Shown in pieces: positions 57,432 through 64,000 of a stretch of 64,000 nt of DNA. The stretch spans positions 1,178,001-1,242,000 of the forward strand of contig NZ_CP065377.1 of NCBI RefSeq assembly GCF_019967995.1. The letters are read 5' to 3'. Source of the stretch: Faecalibacterium prausnitzii. Lineage in GTDB: Bacteria > Bacillota > Clostridia > Oscillospirales > Ruminococcaceae. The translations under genes and the position numbers were made by a program. Numbering within the stretch: the first letter of the stretch is position 1; each line of letters starts with the position of its first letter. Below the pieces are notes generated by a model, which was not told where the DNA came from, searched no databases, and saw only the letters and a program-made list of their open reading frames with translations.

Positions 57432-58161
57432 CCGCAAATATTACTACCTCAAACTGAAAGAAAACTTCTTCGACAGCGATTCCATTGTGCTGTTGGAGGA
57501 CATGAAAGACGGGATTTTGTATTCCAATATCCTCTTGAAGCTGTACTTAAAATCGCTGAAAAATGGCGGCAGATTGCAGCTTGACGAGCATATCCCCTAT
57601 ACCGCCCAGATGATAGCCACGCTGACCCGTCACCAAATCGGGACGGTGGAACGGGCATTAGCCATCTTCCAGCAGTTAGGGCTTGTGGAGCAGCTTGACT
57701 GCGGGCTGCTTTATATGACCGACATCGAGCTGATGATCGGTCAATCCTCTACCGAAGCGGAACGGAAACGCGCCGCAAGGCTTGAAAATAAGGCACTTTT
57801 GCCGCCGCGGACAAATGGCGGACATTTGTCCGACATTCGTCCACCAGAGATAGAGATAAAGAAAGAGATAGATATAGAGTTAGAAAAAGAGGGAGAGTTA
57901 AAGGGACAAGCCCTCGCCCGCAGCTATGGCAGATATGAGAATGTATTTCTGACTGATACGGAGCTTTCCGAACTGCAAGCGGAGCTGCCCGAAAAATGGG
58001 CGTACTACATTGAGCGGCTTTCCGGCTATATCGCGTCCACGGGCAAGAAATATAAAAACCACGCCGCCACTATCCGCAGATGGGCGGCAGACGATACCGC
58101 AAAGGCTGCCCCGAAAAAGGGCATACCCGAATACACCTGCAAGGAGGGCGAGAGCTTATGA
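57421..58161 (+). CDS. Phage replisome organiser-like protein
   Basis: A 246-aa protein with an N-terminal replisome-organiser winged helix (YYYLKLKENFFDSDSIVLLE, DGILYSNILLKLYLKSLKNG, PYTAQMIATLTRHQIGTVER). A Lys/Glu-rich linker (about 145-165) and a C-terminal domain (YENVFLTDTELSELQAELPE, then YIERLSGYIASTGKKYKNHA) follow. This is the DnaD-like layout that recruits helicase loaders, and a DnaC-like ATPase follows directly. The two genes overlap by ATGA. Confidence 0.85.
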   Translation: MADNRKYYYLKLKENFFDSDSIVLLEDMKDGILYSNILLKLYLKSLKNGGRLQLDEHIPYTAQMIATLTRHQIGTVERALAIFQQLGLVEQLDCGLLYMTDIELMIGQSSTEAERKRAARLENKALLPPRTNGGHLSDIRPPEIEIKKEIDIELEKEGELKGQALARSYGRYENVFLTDTELSELQAELPEKWAYYIERLSGYIASTGKKYKNHAATIRRWAADDTAKAAPKKGIPEYTCKEGESL

Positions 58162-58997
58162 GTAATCTGTTTACAGAACGAGTTTTGAATATGGCGGCTG
58201 TTACCCCACAGCCGGAGGACTACACGGGCGAGGACGGACTGCTTTACTGCGGCAAGTGTCACACTCCGAAAGAAGCCTACTTCCCGGAAAAGCAAGCCGC
58301 CCTGTTTGGGCGTGACCGCCACCCGGCAGAATGTGACTGCCAGAAAGCCCAGCGTTTGGAGCGTGAAGCCGCCGAACAGCGCAGAAAGCACCTTGACACC
58401 GTGGAGGACTTGAAACGCCGGGGATTTACCAATCCTACCATGCAGGAATGGACTTTCGCCAACGACAACGGGAAATGCCCGCAAATGGAGATTGCACACT
58501 TCTATGTGGAGCATTGGGAAATCATGCGCGAGGAAAATATCGGCTATCTGCTATGGGGCAAGGTCGGCACAGGAAAAAGCTATTTTGCCGGGTGTATCGC
58601 TAATGCCCTCATGGAGCAGGAAGTCGCTGTCCGCATGACGAACTTCTCTGCGATTTTGAATGACCTGACCGCCAGCTTTGAGGGGCGCAACGAGTATATC
58701 GAGCGTCTTTGCCGTTTTCCTCTGCTTATCATTGATGATTTTGGAATGGAGCGCGGCACAGAGTACGGTTTAGAACAGGTCTACAATGTGATTGACAGCC
58801 GCTACCGCAGCCGCAAGCCCTTAATCGTTACCACCAATCTGACATTGGACAGCCTGCAAAATCCGCTGGACACCGCCCATGCCCGGATTTATGACCGCCT
58901 TTTGGAAATGTGCGCCCCTATCCTCTTTACGGGAGAAAACTTCCGCCGTGAAACGGCGCAAGCCAAGCTGAACAGACTAAAAGAATTGATGAAATGA
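58158..58997 (+). CDS. DnaC/IstB-like helicase loader ATPase
   Basis: A 279-aa ATPase with an N-terminal zinc-binding part (LLYCGKCHTPKEA and later ECDCQKAQ) and an AAA core: Walker A LLWGKVGTGKSYFAGC (about 135-150), Walker B LLIIDDFGMERGTE (about 196-209), sensor VTTNLTLDSL and an arginine finger near ARIYDRL. It would load the replicative helicase together with the upstream replisome organiser, supporting replication of the excised element. Confidence 0.88.
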   Translation: MSNLFTERVLNMAAVTPQPEDYTGEDGLLYCGKCHTPKEAYFPEKQAALFGRDRHPAECDCQKAQRLEREAAEQRRKHLDTVEDLKRRGFTNPTMQEWTFANDNGKCPQMEIAHFYVEHWEIMREENIGYLLWGKVGTGKSYFAGCIANALMEQEVAVRMTNFSAILNDLTASFEGRNEYIERLCRFPLLIIDDFGMERGTEYGLEQVYNVIDSRYRSRKPLIVTTNLTLDSLQNPLDTAHARIYDRLLEMCAPILFTGENFRRETAQAKLNRLKELMK

Positions 58998-59009
58998 AAG
59001 GAGTTGCCT

Positions 59010-59201
59010 ATGGCAGAGAACAAGCAGAATACCACCCCGGAACGCCGCCCGGACTGTGTGACAGAGATCCGCATGGGCAACACCGTCCTTGTCGTTTCCG
59101 GCTTTTTCAAAAAAGATACCACCGACACCGCAGCCGATAAGATGATGAAAGTGCTGGAGGCGGAAGCAGCCGCAGGACACAAAGCCCAGCTTTCGCCCTA
59201 A
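59010..59201 (+). CDS. tnpW: Transposon-encoded protein TnpW-like
   Basis: A 63-aa protein matching the TnpW type of Tn4451 relatives: TEIRMGNTVLVVSGFFKKDT followed by a short C-terminal helix (DKMMKVLEAEA). It is the last small gene before the recombinase. RBS AAAGGAG precedes the ATG. Role unknown, though conserved position next to TnpX-type recombinases suggests a link to recombination. Confidence 0.75.
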   Translation: MAENKQNTTPERRPDCVTEIRMGNTVLVVSGFFKKDTTDTAADKMMKVLEAEAAAGHKAQLSP

Positions 59202-59266
59202 CGCTACAAGCCGCACAGAAAAATCGTCATTTTACCGGGCGGTAAAGAAGCAGAAGCCGCTATACA

Positions 59267-59319
59267 GACAGCCGCCCCATGTGGTATAATCGAAATACGG
59301 AATAGTGGGGCTGGCTGTC
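59267..59319. promoter_or_regulatory. Promoter flanked by an inverted repeat before the recombinase gene
   Basis: TATAAT at 59285-59290 sits between GACAGCCGCCCCA (59267-59279) and TGGGGCTGGCTGTC (59306-59319), nearly perfect inverted arms. It could be an operator controlling recombinase expression or a leader hairpin. Confidence 0.55.
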
Positions 59320-59335
59320 GGAAACGGAGGATTTT

Positions 59336-60943
59336 ATGTTAAGACAGACCACCCAGAAAATCACTGCCCTTTATCCAAGACTATCCCATGAGGACGAGCT
59401 GCAAGGCGAAAGCAATTCCATTTCCTACCAGAAGCGTATTCTTGAAACCTACGCAAAGCAGAACGGTTTTTCCAATCTGCGCTGGTACACGGACGATGGC
59501 TATTCTGGTGCGAACTTCCAAAGACCGGGTTTTCAATCCATGCTTGCGGACATTGAAGCCGGGAAAGTGGCTACCGTTATCGTAAAGGATATGTCACGGT
59601 TAGGGCGAAACTACCTGCAGGTGGGAATGTATACCGAGATGATTTTCCCACAAAAAGGCGTCCGTTTTATCGCCATCAACGATGGAGTAGACAGCGCACA
59701 GGGCGACAATGATTTTGCCCCTCTGCGGAACATTTTCAACGAATGGCTGGTGAGAGATACGAGTAAGAAAATCAAAGCTGTAAAACGGTCAAAAGGCATG
59801 AGCGGCAAGCCTGTTACGAGCAAACCCGTGTACGGCTACCTCATGGACGAGGACGAAAACTTCATCATTGACGAGGAAGCCGCACCCGTGGTCAAGCAGA
59901 TATACCGTCTGTGCCTTGCCGGGAACGGTCCGACCAAGATAGCCCGTATGCTGACCGAGCAGGAAATCCCAACGCCGGGAACGCTGGAATACCGCAGGAT
60001 GGGCAGCACACGCCGCTATCACCCCGGCTATGAGTGCAAATGGGCGACAAATACCGTGGTGCATATCCTTGAAAACCGGGAGTACATGGGCTGTTTGGTG
60101 AACTTCAAGACGGAGAAACCGTCCTACAAGACCAAGCACAGCATAGAAAATCCCATTGAGAAACAGGCAATTTTCGAGAACCACCATGAGCCTATCATCG
60201 ACACCCAGACATGGGAGCGTGTGCAGGAATTACGCAAACAGCGCAAGCGTCCGAACCGCTATGATGAAGTGGGCTTGTTCTCTGGTATGCTCTTTTGCGC
60301 GGACTGCGGCAGCGTCATGTATCAGCAGCGTTACCAGACCGATAAGCGGAAACAGGACTGCTATATCTGCGGGAACTACAAGAAGCGCACCCATGACTGC
60401 ACCGCACATTTTATCCGCACCGACCTTTTGACTGCAGGCGTTCTCTCCAATCTACGGAAAGTGACGAGCTATGCGGCAAAGCATGAAGCCCGGTTTATGA
60501 AGCTGCTGATCGAGCAGAACGAGGACGGCGGCAAACGCCGGAACGCCGCCAAGAAAAAGGAACTGGAAGCTGCCGAAAAGCGTATCGGTGAACTTTCCGC
60601 TATTTTCAAGCGGCTGTATGAGGACAGCGTAAGCGGTCGCATTTCTGACGAGCGTTTCACGGAGCTTTCGGCAGACTATGAAGCCGAACAGCAGGAATTG
60701 AAAGAGCGTGTTGCCAGAATACAGGCGGAGCTTTCCAAAGCACAGGAAGCTACCGTAAACGCAGAAAAGTTTATGAACATTGTCCGCAAGCATATGAACT
60801 TTGAAGAACTGACCCACACCCTCTTGCGTGAGTTTGTAGAGAAAATCGTTGTGCATGAGTGCAGCTACGATGAAAACGGCACACGCAGACAGGATATTGA
60901 GATTTACTATTCTTTCGTCGGCAAGGTGGACTTGCCCGAATGA
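59336..60943 (+). CDS. tnpX: TnpX-like large serine recombinase
   Basis: A 535-aa recombinase that should excise and insert element 2. The N-terminal resolvase domain has nucleophile Ser17 (ITALYPRLSHEDE) and VIVKDMSRLGRNYLQVGMY. The recombinase domain (KAVKRSKGMSGKPVTSKPVY) follows, then the zinc ribbon FCADCGSVMYQQ with CYICGNYKKRTHDC, a coiled coil (about 400-475), and the C-terminal FVEKIVVHECSYDENG. Shorter than the element 1 enzyme (615 aa), which has an extra basic tail. It lies 91 nt from the right junction. Confidence 0.93.
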   Translation: MLRQTTQKITALYPRLSHEDELQGESNSISYQKRILETYAKQNGFSNLRWYTDDGYSGANFQRPGFQSMLADIEAGKVATVIVKDMSRLGRNYLQVGMYTEMIFPQKGVRFIAINDGVDSAQGDNDFAPLRNIFNEWLVRDTSKKIKAVKRSKGMSGKPVTSKPVYGYLMDEDENFIIDEEAAPVVKQIYRLCLAGNGPTKIARMLTEQEIPTPGTLEYRRMGSTRRYHPGYECKWATNTVVHILENREYMGCLVNFKTEKPSYKTKHSIENPIEKQAIFENHHEPIIDTQTWERVQELRKQRKRPNRYDEVGLFSGMLFCADCGSVMYQQRYQTDKRKQDCYICGNYKKRTHDCTAHFIRTDLLTAGVLSNLRKVTSYAAKHEARFMKLLIEQNEDGGKRRNAAKKKELEAAEKRIGELSAIFKRLYEDSVSGRISDERFTELSADYEAEQQELKERVARIQAELSKAQEATVNAEKFMNIVRKHMNFEELTHTLLREFVEKIVVHECSYDENGTRRQDIEIYYSFVGKVDLPE

Positions 60944-60951
60944 CCGCCTGC

Positions 60952-60984
60952 CCTATCCGATACCAAAGACAAGTATCGGATAGG
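60952..60984. terminator. Perfect hairpin after the recombinase gene
   Basis: CCTATCCGATAC and GTATCGGATAGG, a 12-bp perfect stem with a 9-nt loop, followed later by a T-run (ATTTTTT). It lies within the element 2 right end and could double as part of the attachment region. Confidence 0.7.
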
Positions 60985-61033
60985 AAAGGCAAAATTTTTT
61001 ACACTTCTATTACTTCTTTATCACAAATAAGCA

Positions 61034-61126
61034 AAGTCTCAGGGCATGAAGCAGCTCATGGCTGGCGGCGGTGTCGCTCTGGTGGGCATCACCCTGATTC
61101 CTCTGCTGTCTGGTCTGTTCGGCTAA
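61034..61126 (+). pseudogene. Maff2-like peptide gene, 3' part (split by element 2)
   Basis: It reads KSQGMKQLMAGGGVALVG followed by ITLIPLLSGLFG and stop: the C-terminal transmembrane half missing from 51778. Joined, the product would be about 72 aa with two hydrophobic segments, matching the Maff2 family. Confidence 0.9.
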
Positions 61127-61255
61127 GAGCCGCAGGCGGGTTTATCCCGCCTGTACATACGCAATCGCTCTATCTCTGCTGTGGATAACAGCCCTTTATC
61201 ATAAGGAGCGCATTGTGATACGAATCTCCACCCATCCATGAAAGGCGGTGCTATT

Positions 61256-61324
61256 ATGCAGTTTTTGACCCACATTATTTTTCTCCTGAACCTTCTTAAG
61301 ACCCTCATCAACCACTTCAGCTAA
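61256..61324 (+). CDS. 22-aa hydrophobic micropeptide
   Basis: A complete short frame, MQFLTHIIFLLNLLKTLI then NHFS and stop, with a GGCGGTG-type RBS 8 nt upstream, lying 16 nt before virB6. It would be one membrane helix. It is too short for standard gene callers. Conservation in related ICEs would show whether it is real. Confidence 0.4.
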   Translation: MQFLTHIIFLLNLLKTLINHFS

Positions 61325-61340
61325 GGACGGTGACTGCTGA

Positions 61341-62207
61341 ATGGAAACCGTTCTCAAAGCCATTGCCGACTGGATCAAAGGCATCCTGACGGCAGGCATC
61401 ATGTCAAACCTGTCCGGCCTGTTCGATGATGTGAACACGCAGGTCGGCAATATCGCCCAGCAGGTGGGCACCAAGCCCTCTAGCTTTGAGCCGAGAGTGT
61501 TCGCCATGATTGAAGCCCTCTCCCGGAACGTGGTGCTGCCCATTGCAGGCATCATCCTGACCTTCATCGCCTGTTATGAGTTGATCGAAATGATCACCCA
61601 GCACAACAACATGGCGCAGTTTGAGCCTGCCCTCATCATGCGCTGGATCTTCAAAACGGCGGTGTCGGTGTGGTTTATTTCCAACACCTTCGATATTGTG
61701 ATGGCGGTCTTTGACCTGACACAGAAGGTGGTGTCTGATTCCAGCGGCATCATTGCTGGAAACACCCGTGTCAACGACATTGGCTTGTCGATGCTGCAAT
61801 CCAGCCTGATGCAGATGGATGTAGGCCCCCTGTTCGGGCTTTTCCTGCAAAGTTTCTTCATCGGCATCACCATGCGGATCTTGAGCATCATCATTTTTGT
61901 CATCGTGTACGGAAGAATGATTGAGATCTATTGCATGGTGAGCCTTGCACCCATCCCCATGGCGACTTTCGGCAACCACGAGCAGAGCCACATGGGGCAG
62001 AACTATTTGAAATGCCTGTTTGCGCTGGGTTTTCAGGGCTTTCTCATCCTCATCTGCGTAGCAATTTATGCGGTGCTGATCCAGAGCGTAGCGATTTCCG
62101 GGGATGCCATCAACTCCATTTGGAGCATTGTGGGCTACACTGTTCTGCTCTGTTTCAGCCTGTTCAAGACCAGTTCCGTGACAAAATCCGTTCTCGGAGC
62201 GCATTAA
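61341..62207 (+). CDS. VirB6/TrbL-like conjugal transfer membrane protein
   Basis: A 288-aa polytopic protein with about six hydrophobic segments (VVLPIAGIILTFIACYELI; MRILSIIIFVIVYGRMIEIY; GFQGFLILICVAIYAVLIQS; IVGYTVLLCFSLFKTSS). The motif YCMVSLAPIPMATFGNHEQS with the following HMGQNYLK is typical of the CD0411-like/TrbL proteins of Firmicutes ICEs. It forms part of the inner-membrane channel of the mating apparatus. It starts next to the micropeptide and is followed 13 nt later by PrgI. Confidence 0.88.
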   Translation: METVLKAIADWIKGILTAGIMSNLSGLFDDVNTQVGNIAQQVGTKPSSFEPRVFAMIEALSRNVVLPIAGIILTFIACYELIEMITQHNNMAQFEPALIMRWIFKTAVSVWFISNTFDIVMAVFDLTQKVVSDSSGIIAGNTRVNDIGLSMLQSSLMQMDVGPLFGLFLQSFFIGITMRILSIIIFVIVYGRMIEIYCMVSLAPIPMATFGNHEQSHMGQNYLKCLFALGFQGFLILICVAIYAVLIQSVAISGDAINSIWSIVGYTVLLCFSLFKTSSVTKSVLGAH

Positions 62208-62220
62208 AGGAGGTGCTTTA

Positions 62221-62586
62221 TTGGCTGCGTATATTTCCGTCCCCCGTGACCTGACGAAGGTGAAATCGAAGGTCGCATTCAATCTGACCAAACGGCAGCT
62301 CGTCTGCTTTGGCACAGCGGCTCTCATTGGAGTGCCGCTATTTTTTGTTCTCCGGGACTCCGGCGGCAACACTGCCGCCACCCTCGGCATGATGGCGGTG
62401 ATGCTGCCAGCGTTTTTCCTTGGGATGTACGAAAAAAACGGTCAGCCCATGGAAAAGCTGCTGTCGTACTATGTGCAGTCCCGGTTTGTCCGCCCGAAGA
62501 TTCGCCCCTACAAGACCAACAACTACTATGCGATTTTGATGAAGGGAGGCGCAACCTATGATTCCGTTTTGGAAAAAGACCGGTAA
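62221..62586 (+). CDS. prgI: PrgI-family conjugation protein (VirB3-like)
   Basis: A 121-aa protein with two membrane helices (LVCFGTAALIGVPLFFVL; LGMMAVMLPAFFLGMY) flanked by the PrgI signature ISVPRDLTKVKSKVAFNLTK and the tail RFVRPKIRPYKTNNYYAIL. It is the VirB3-like partner of the downstream VirB4 ATPase. The start is TTG with AAAGGAGG 7 nt upstream. It overlaps virB4 by 29 nt. Confidence 0.92.
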   Translation: MAAYISVPRDLTKVKSKVAFNLTKRQLVCFGTAALIGVPLFFVLRDSGGNTAATLGMMAVMLPAFFLGMYEKNGQPMEKLLSYYVQSRFVRPKIRPYKTNNYYAILMKGGATYDSVLEKDR

Positions 62587-64000
62587 GGACGGCAAGAAAA
62601 AACCGCAGAAACCCGCCGTGCCCCGGACCGCCCAGCAGTCCATCCCCATGCAGCGGATGTTTGAGGACGGCACCTGCCGTGTCCGTCCCGGCTACTACAC
62701 CCGCACCATCCAGTATCAGGACATCAATTACCAGCTCGCCCAGCAGGAGGATAAGACGGCGATTTTCGAGGAATGGTGCAGTTTTCTGAACTTCTTCGAT
62801 TCCAGCATCAAGTTTGAACTGTCCTTTGTGAACATGGCAACCGACAGCACCGAGTTTGAGAAAAGCATCCGTATCCCGTACCAGCGAGATGGTTTCGATG
62901 ATGTTCGTGCGGAGTATTCCCAGATGCTGCGCCAGCAGCTTGCCAAGGGCAATAATGGTCTGACCAAGACCAAATTCATCACCTTTGGCGTAGAGGGCGA
63001 GAGCATGGCGCAGGTCAAGCCCCGGCTCGACCACATCCAGAACGATTTGCTCAACAACTTCCACCGGCTGGGGGTGCAGGCAAAGCCCCTGAACGGTGTC
63101 CAGCGGCTGAAACTCATGCACGATATGTTCAACATGGACGGCGCATCCAAGTTTCATTTCGACTGGAAAGACCTCGTAAAAAGTGGGCTTTCGGTGAAGG
63201 ATGCCATTGCGCCCACCGCCTTTGCCTTCAAAAATTCCCGGACGTTCCAGATGGGCGGCATCTTCTGCGCCGCCAGCTTTTTGAGCATTACGGCATCGGA
63301 CATCAGCGACCAGCTTTTGAAGGATTTTCTGGATATGGATTCCAGCCAGATCGTCACCATGCACATCCAGTCCGTTGACCAGAACCGTGCCATCAAAACC
63401 GTCAAGCGCACCATCACCGAACTGGATCGTAGTACCATTGAGGAACAGAAAAAAGCCATCCGTTCCGGTTATGATATCGACATTCTTCCGTCGGATCTGA
63501 AAACCTACGGCAGAGATGCCAAAGCCCTGCTGAAAGAATTGCAGAGCCAGAACGAGAGAATGTTTTTGGTGACATTCCTCGTTTTGAACACCGGGCGCAC
63601 GGAGCAGGAACTGGAAAACAACGTCTTTCAGGCAAGCTCCATCGCTCAGAAGCACAACTGCAACCTGTGCCGTCTGGATTTCCAGCAGGAGCAGGGGCTG
63701 ATGAGCAGTCTGCCGCTGGCAGATTGCCAGATTGAGATTCAGCGCGGTCTTACCACTAGCAGCACCGCCATCTTCATTCCGTTTACCACGCAGGAACTGT
63801 ACCAGTCCGGCAAAGAAAGTCTGTACTACGGACTGAACGCCCTGTCCAACAACCTCATCATGGTGGACCGGAAGAAGCTGAAGAACCCCAACGGCCTGAT
63901 CCTCGGCACTCCGGGAAGCGGCAAAAGTTTCTCGGCAAAGCGTGAAATCGCAAACGCTTTTTTGGTGACGGACGATGATATTATTGTGAACGATCCAGAG
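62558..64000 (+). CDS. virB4: VirB4-type conjugation ATPase, partial
   Basis: 481 codons are visible and the frame is still open at the window edge; the family is about 800 aa. The N-terminal VirB4 domain (about 30-430; PMQRMFEDGTCRVRPGYYTR, FITFGVEGESMAQVKPRLDH) leads to Walker A ILGTPGSGKSFSAKR (about 450) and DDDIIVNDPE. It energises assembly of the mating channel and substrate transfer. ATG 62558 has GGGAGG 8 nt upstream and lies inside the end of prgI. Confidence 0.93.
   Translation, partial: MIPFWKKTGKDGKKKPQKPAVPRTAQQSIPMQRMFEDGTCRVRPGYYTRTIQYQDINYQLAQQEDKTAIFEEWCSFLNFFDSSIKFELSFVNMATDSTEFEKSIRIPYQRDGFDDVRAEYSQMLRQQLAKGNNGLTKTKFITFGVEGESMAQVKPRLDHIQNDLLNNFHRLGVQAKPLNGVQRLKLMHDMFNMDGASKFHFDWKDLVKSGLSVKDAIAPTAFAFKNSRTFQMGGIFCAASFLSITASDISDQLLKDFLDMDSSQIVTMHIQSVDQNRAIKTVKRTITELDRSTIEEQKKAIRSGYDIDILPSDLKTYGRDAKALLKELQSQNERMFLVTFLVLNTGRTEQELENNVFQASSIAQKHNCNLCRLDFQQEQGLMSSLPLADCQIEIQRGLTTSSTAIFIPFTTQELYQSGKESLYYGLNALSNNLIMVDRKKLKNPNGLILGTPGSGKSFSAKREIANAFLVTDDDIIVNDPE

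Larger units (their letters stand above)
51903..61035. mobile_element. Element 2: Tn4451-like mobilizable element inserted in maff2
   Basis: Joining the left flank GGC TCC AA (to 51902) with the right flank AA G TCT CAG (61034 on) at the shared AA core restores the Maff2 frame G-S-K-S-Q-G. Inside: ECF sigma and anti-sigma, Tn916-type sigma/HTH pair, MobC, relaxase, replisome organiser, DnaC-like ATPase, TnpW and a TnpX-like recombinase at the right end. No known resistance gene. About 9.1 kb. Confidence 0.9.

Overview
The window looks like chromosome of a Faecalibacterium-type gut clostridium (Oscillospiraceae). The strongest clue is a gene at 11326 whose double-glycine leader matches what I remember of the F. 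prausnitzii microbial anti-inflammatory molecule (MAM). Supporting clues are a GC-rich backbone, a clostridial sporulation sigma cluster, and short 'AAAGGGAGAGC'-type interspersed repeats. All calls come from reading the sequence; no database was searched.

Region 1 (1-28.6 kb) is chromosomal backbone. It starts with a tyrosine integrase abutting a truncated GPH-type transporter and an AraC regulator. A lipoprotein, tRNA-Ala and thiT under a TPP riboswitch follow, then spoIIID facing sigG-sigE-spoIIGA, and tRNA-Asn. The MAM/secretion locus (8.5-16.2 kb) holds a possible structured RNA, a C39-peptidase ABC exporter, the MAM-like substrate, a four-unit tandem repeat, a DUF559 protein, an effector-binding-domain protein, an HlyD-like adaptor and a membrane-anchored BIG2-domain protein. 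Next come an acetyltransferase, a secreted esterase, a transglutaminase-like protein, rmuC, a truncated LuxR protein and a CaCA antiporter behind a probable yybP-ykoY (Mn2+) riboswitch. The backbone ends with an operon of ene-reductase, acyl-esterase and GPH symporter, divergent from its AraC regulator.

Region 2 (28.7 kb to the right edge) is accessory DNA: an integrative conjugative element (ICE) with two further elements inside it. Its left part carries a duplicated Fic toxin-antitoxin module (one copy decayed), a partial tRNA-Ala (possible attachment scar), and an AAA-ATPase/subtilisin pair resembling the IetAS defence system with its own HTH regulator. The ICE core follows: repA, parA, parB, DUF3846, pcfB, virD4, a Maff2 peptide, VirB6-like, PrgI and VirB4.

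Two large-serine-recombinase elements interrupt this core. Element 1 (about 39385-50175) splits virD4. It carries erm(B) with its leader peptide, relics of an Inc18-type plasmid (topoisomerase tail, omega operator heptads, truncated omega), a MobQ-type relaxase with a recognisable oriT core, and a TOPRIM/RecA-like replication protein. Element 2 (about 51903-61035) splits the Maff2 gene. It is Tn4451-like: TnpX/TnpW, MobC and relaxase, replisome organiser, DnaC-like ATPase and a sigma/anti-sigma pair. Joining the flanks across a shared dinucleotide (TG; AA) restores both host frames, so precise excision would repair the conjugation genes.
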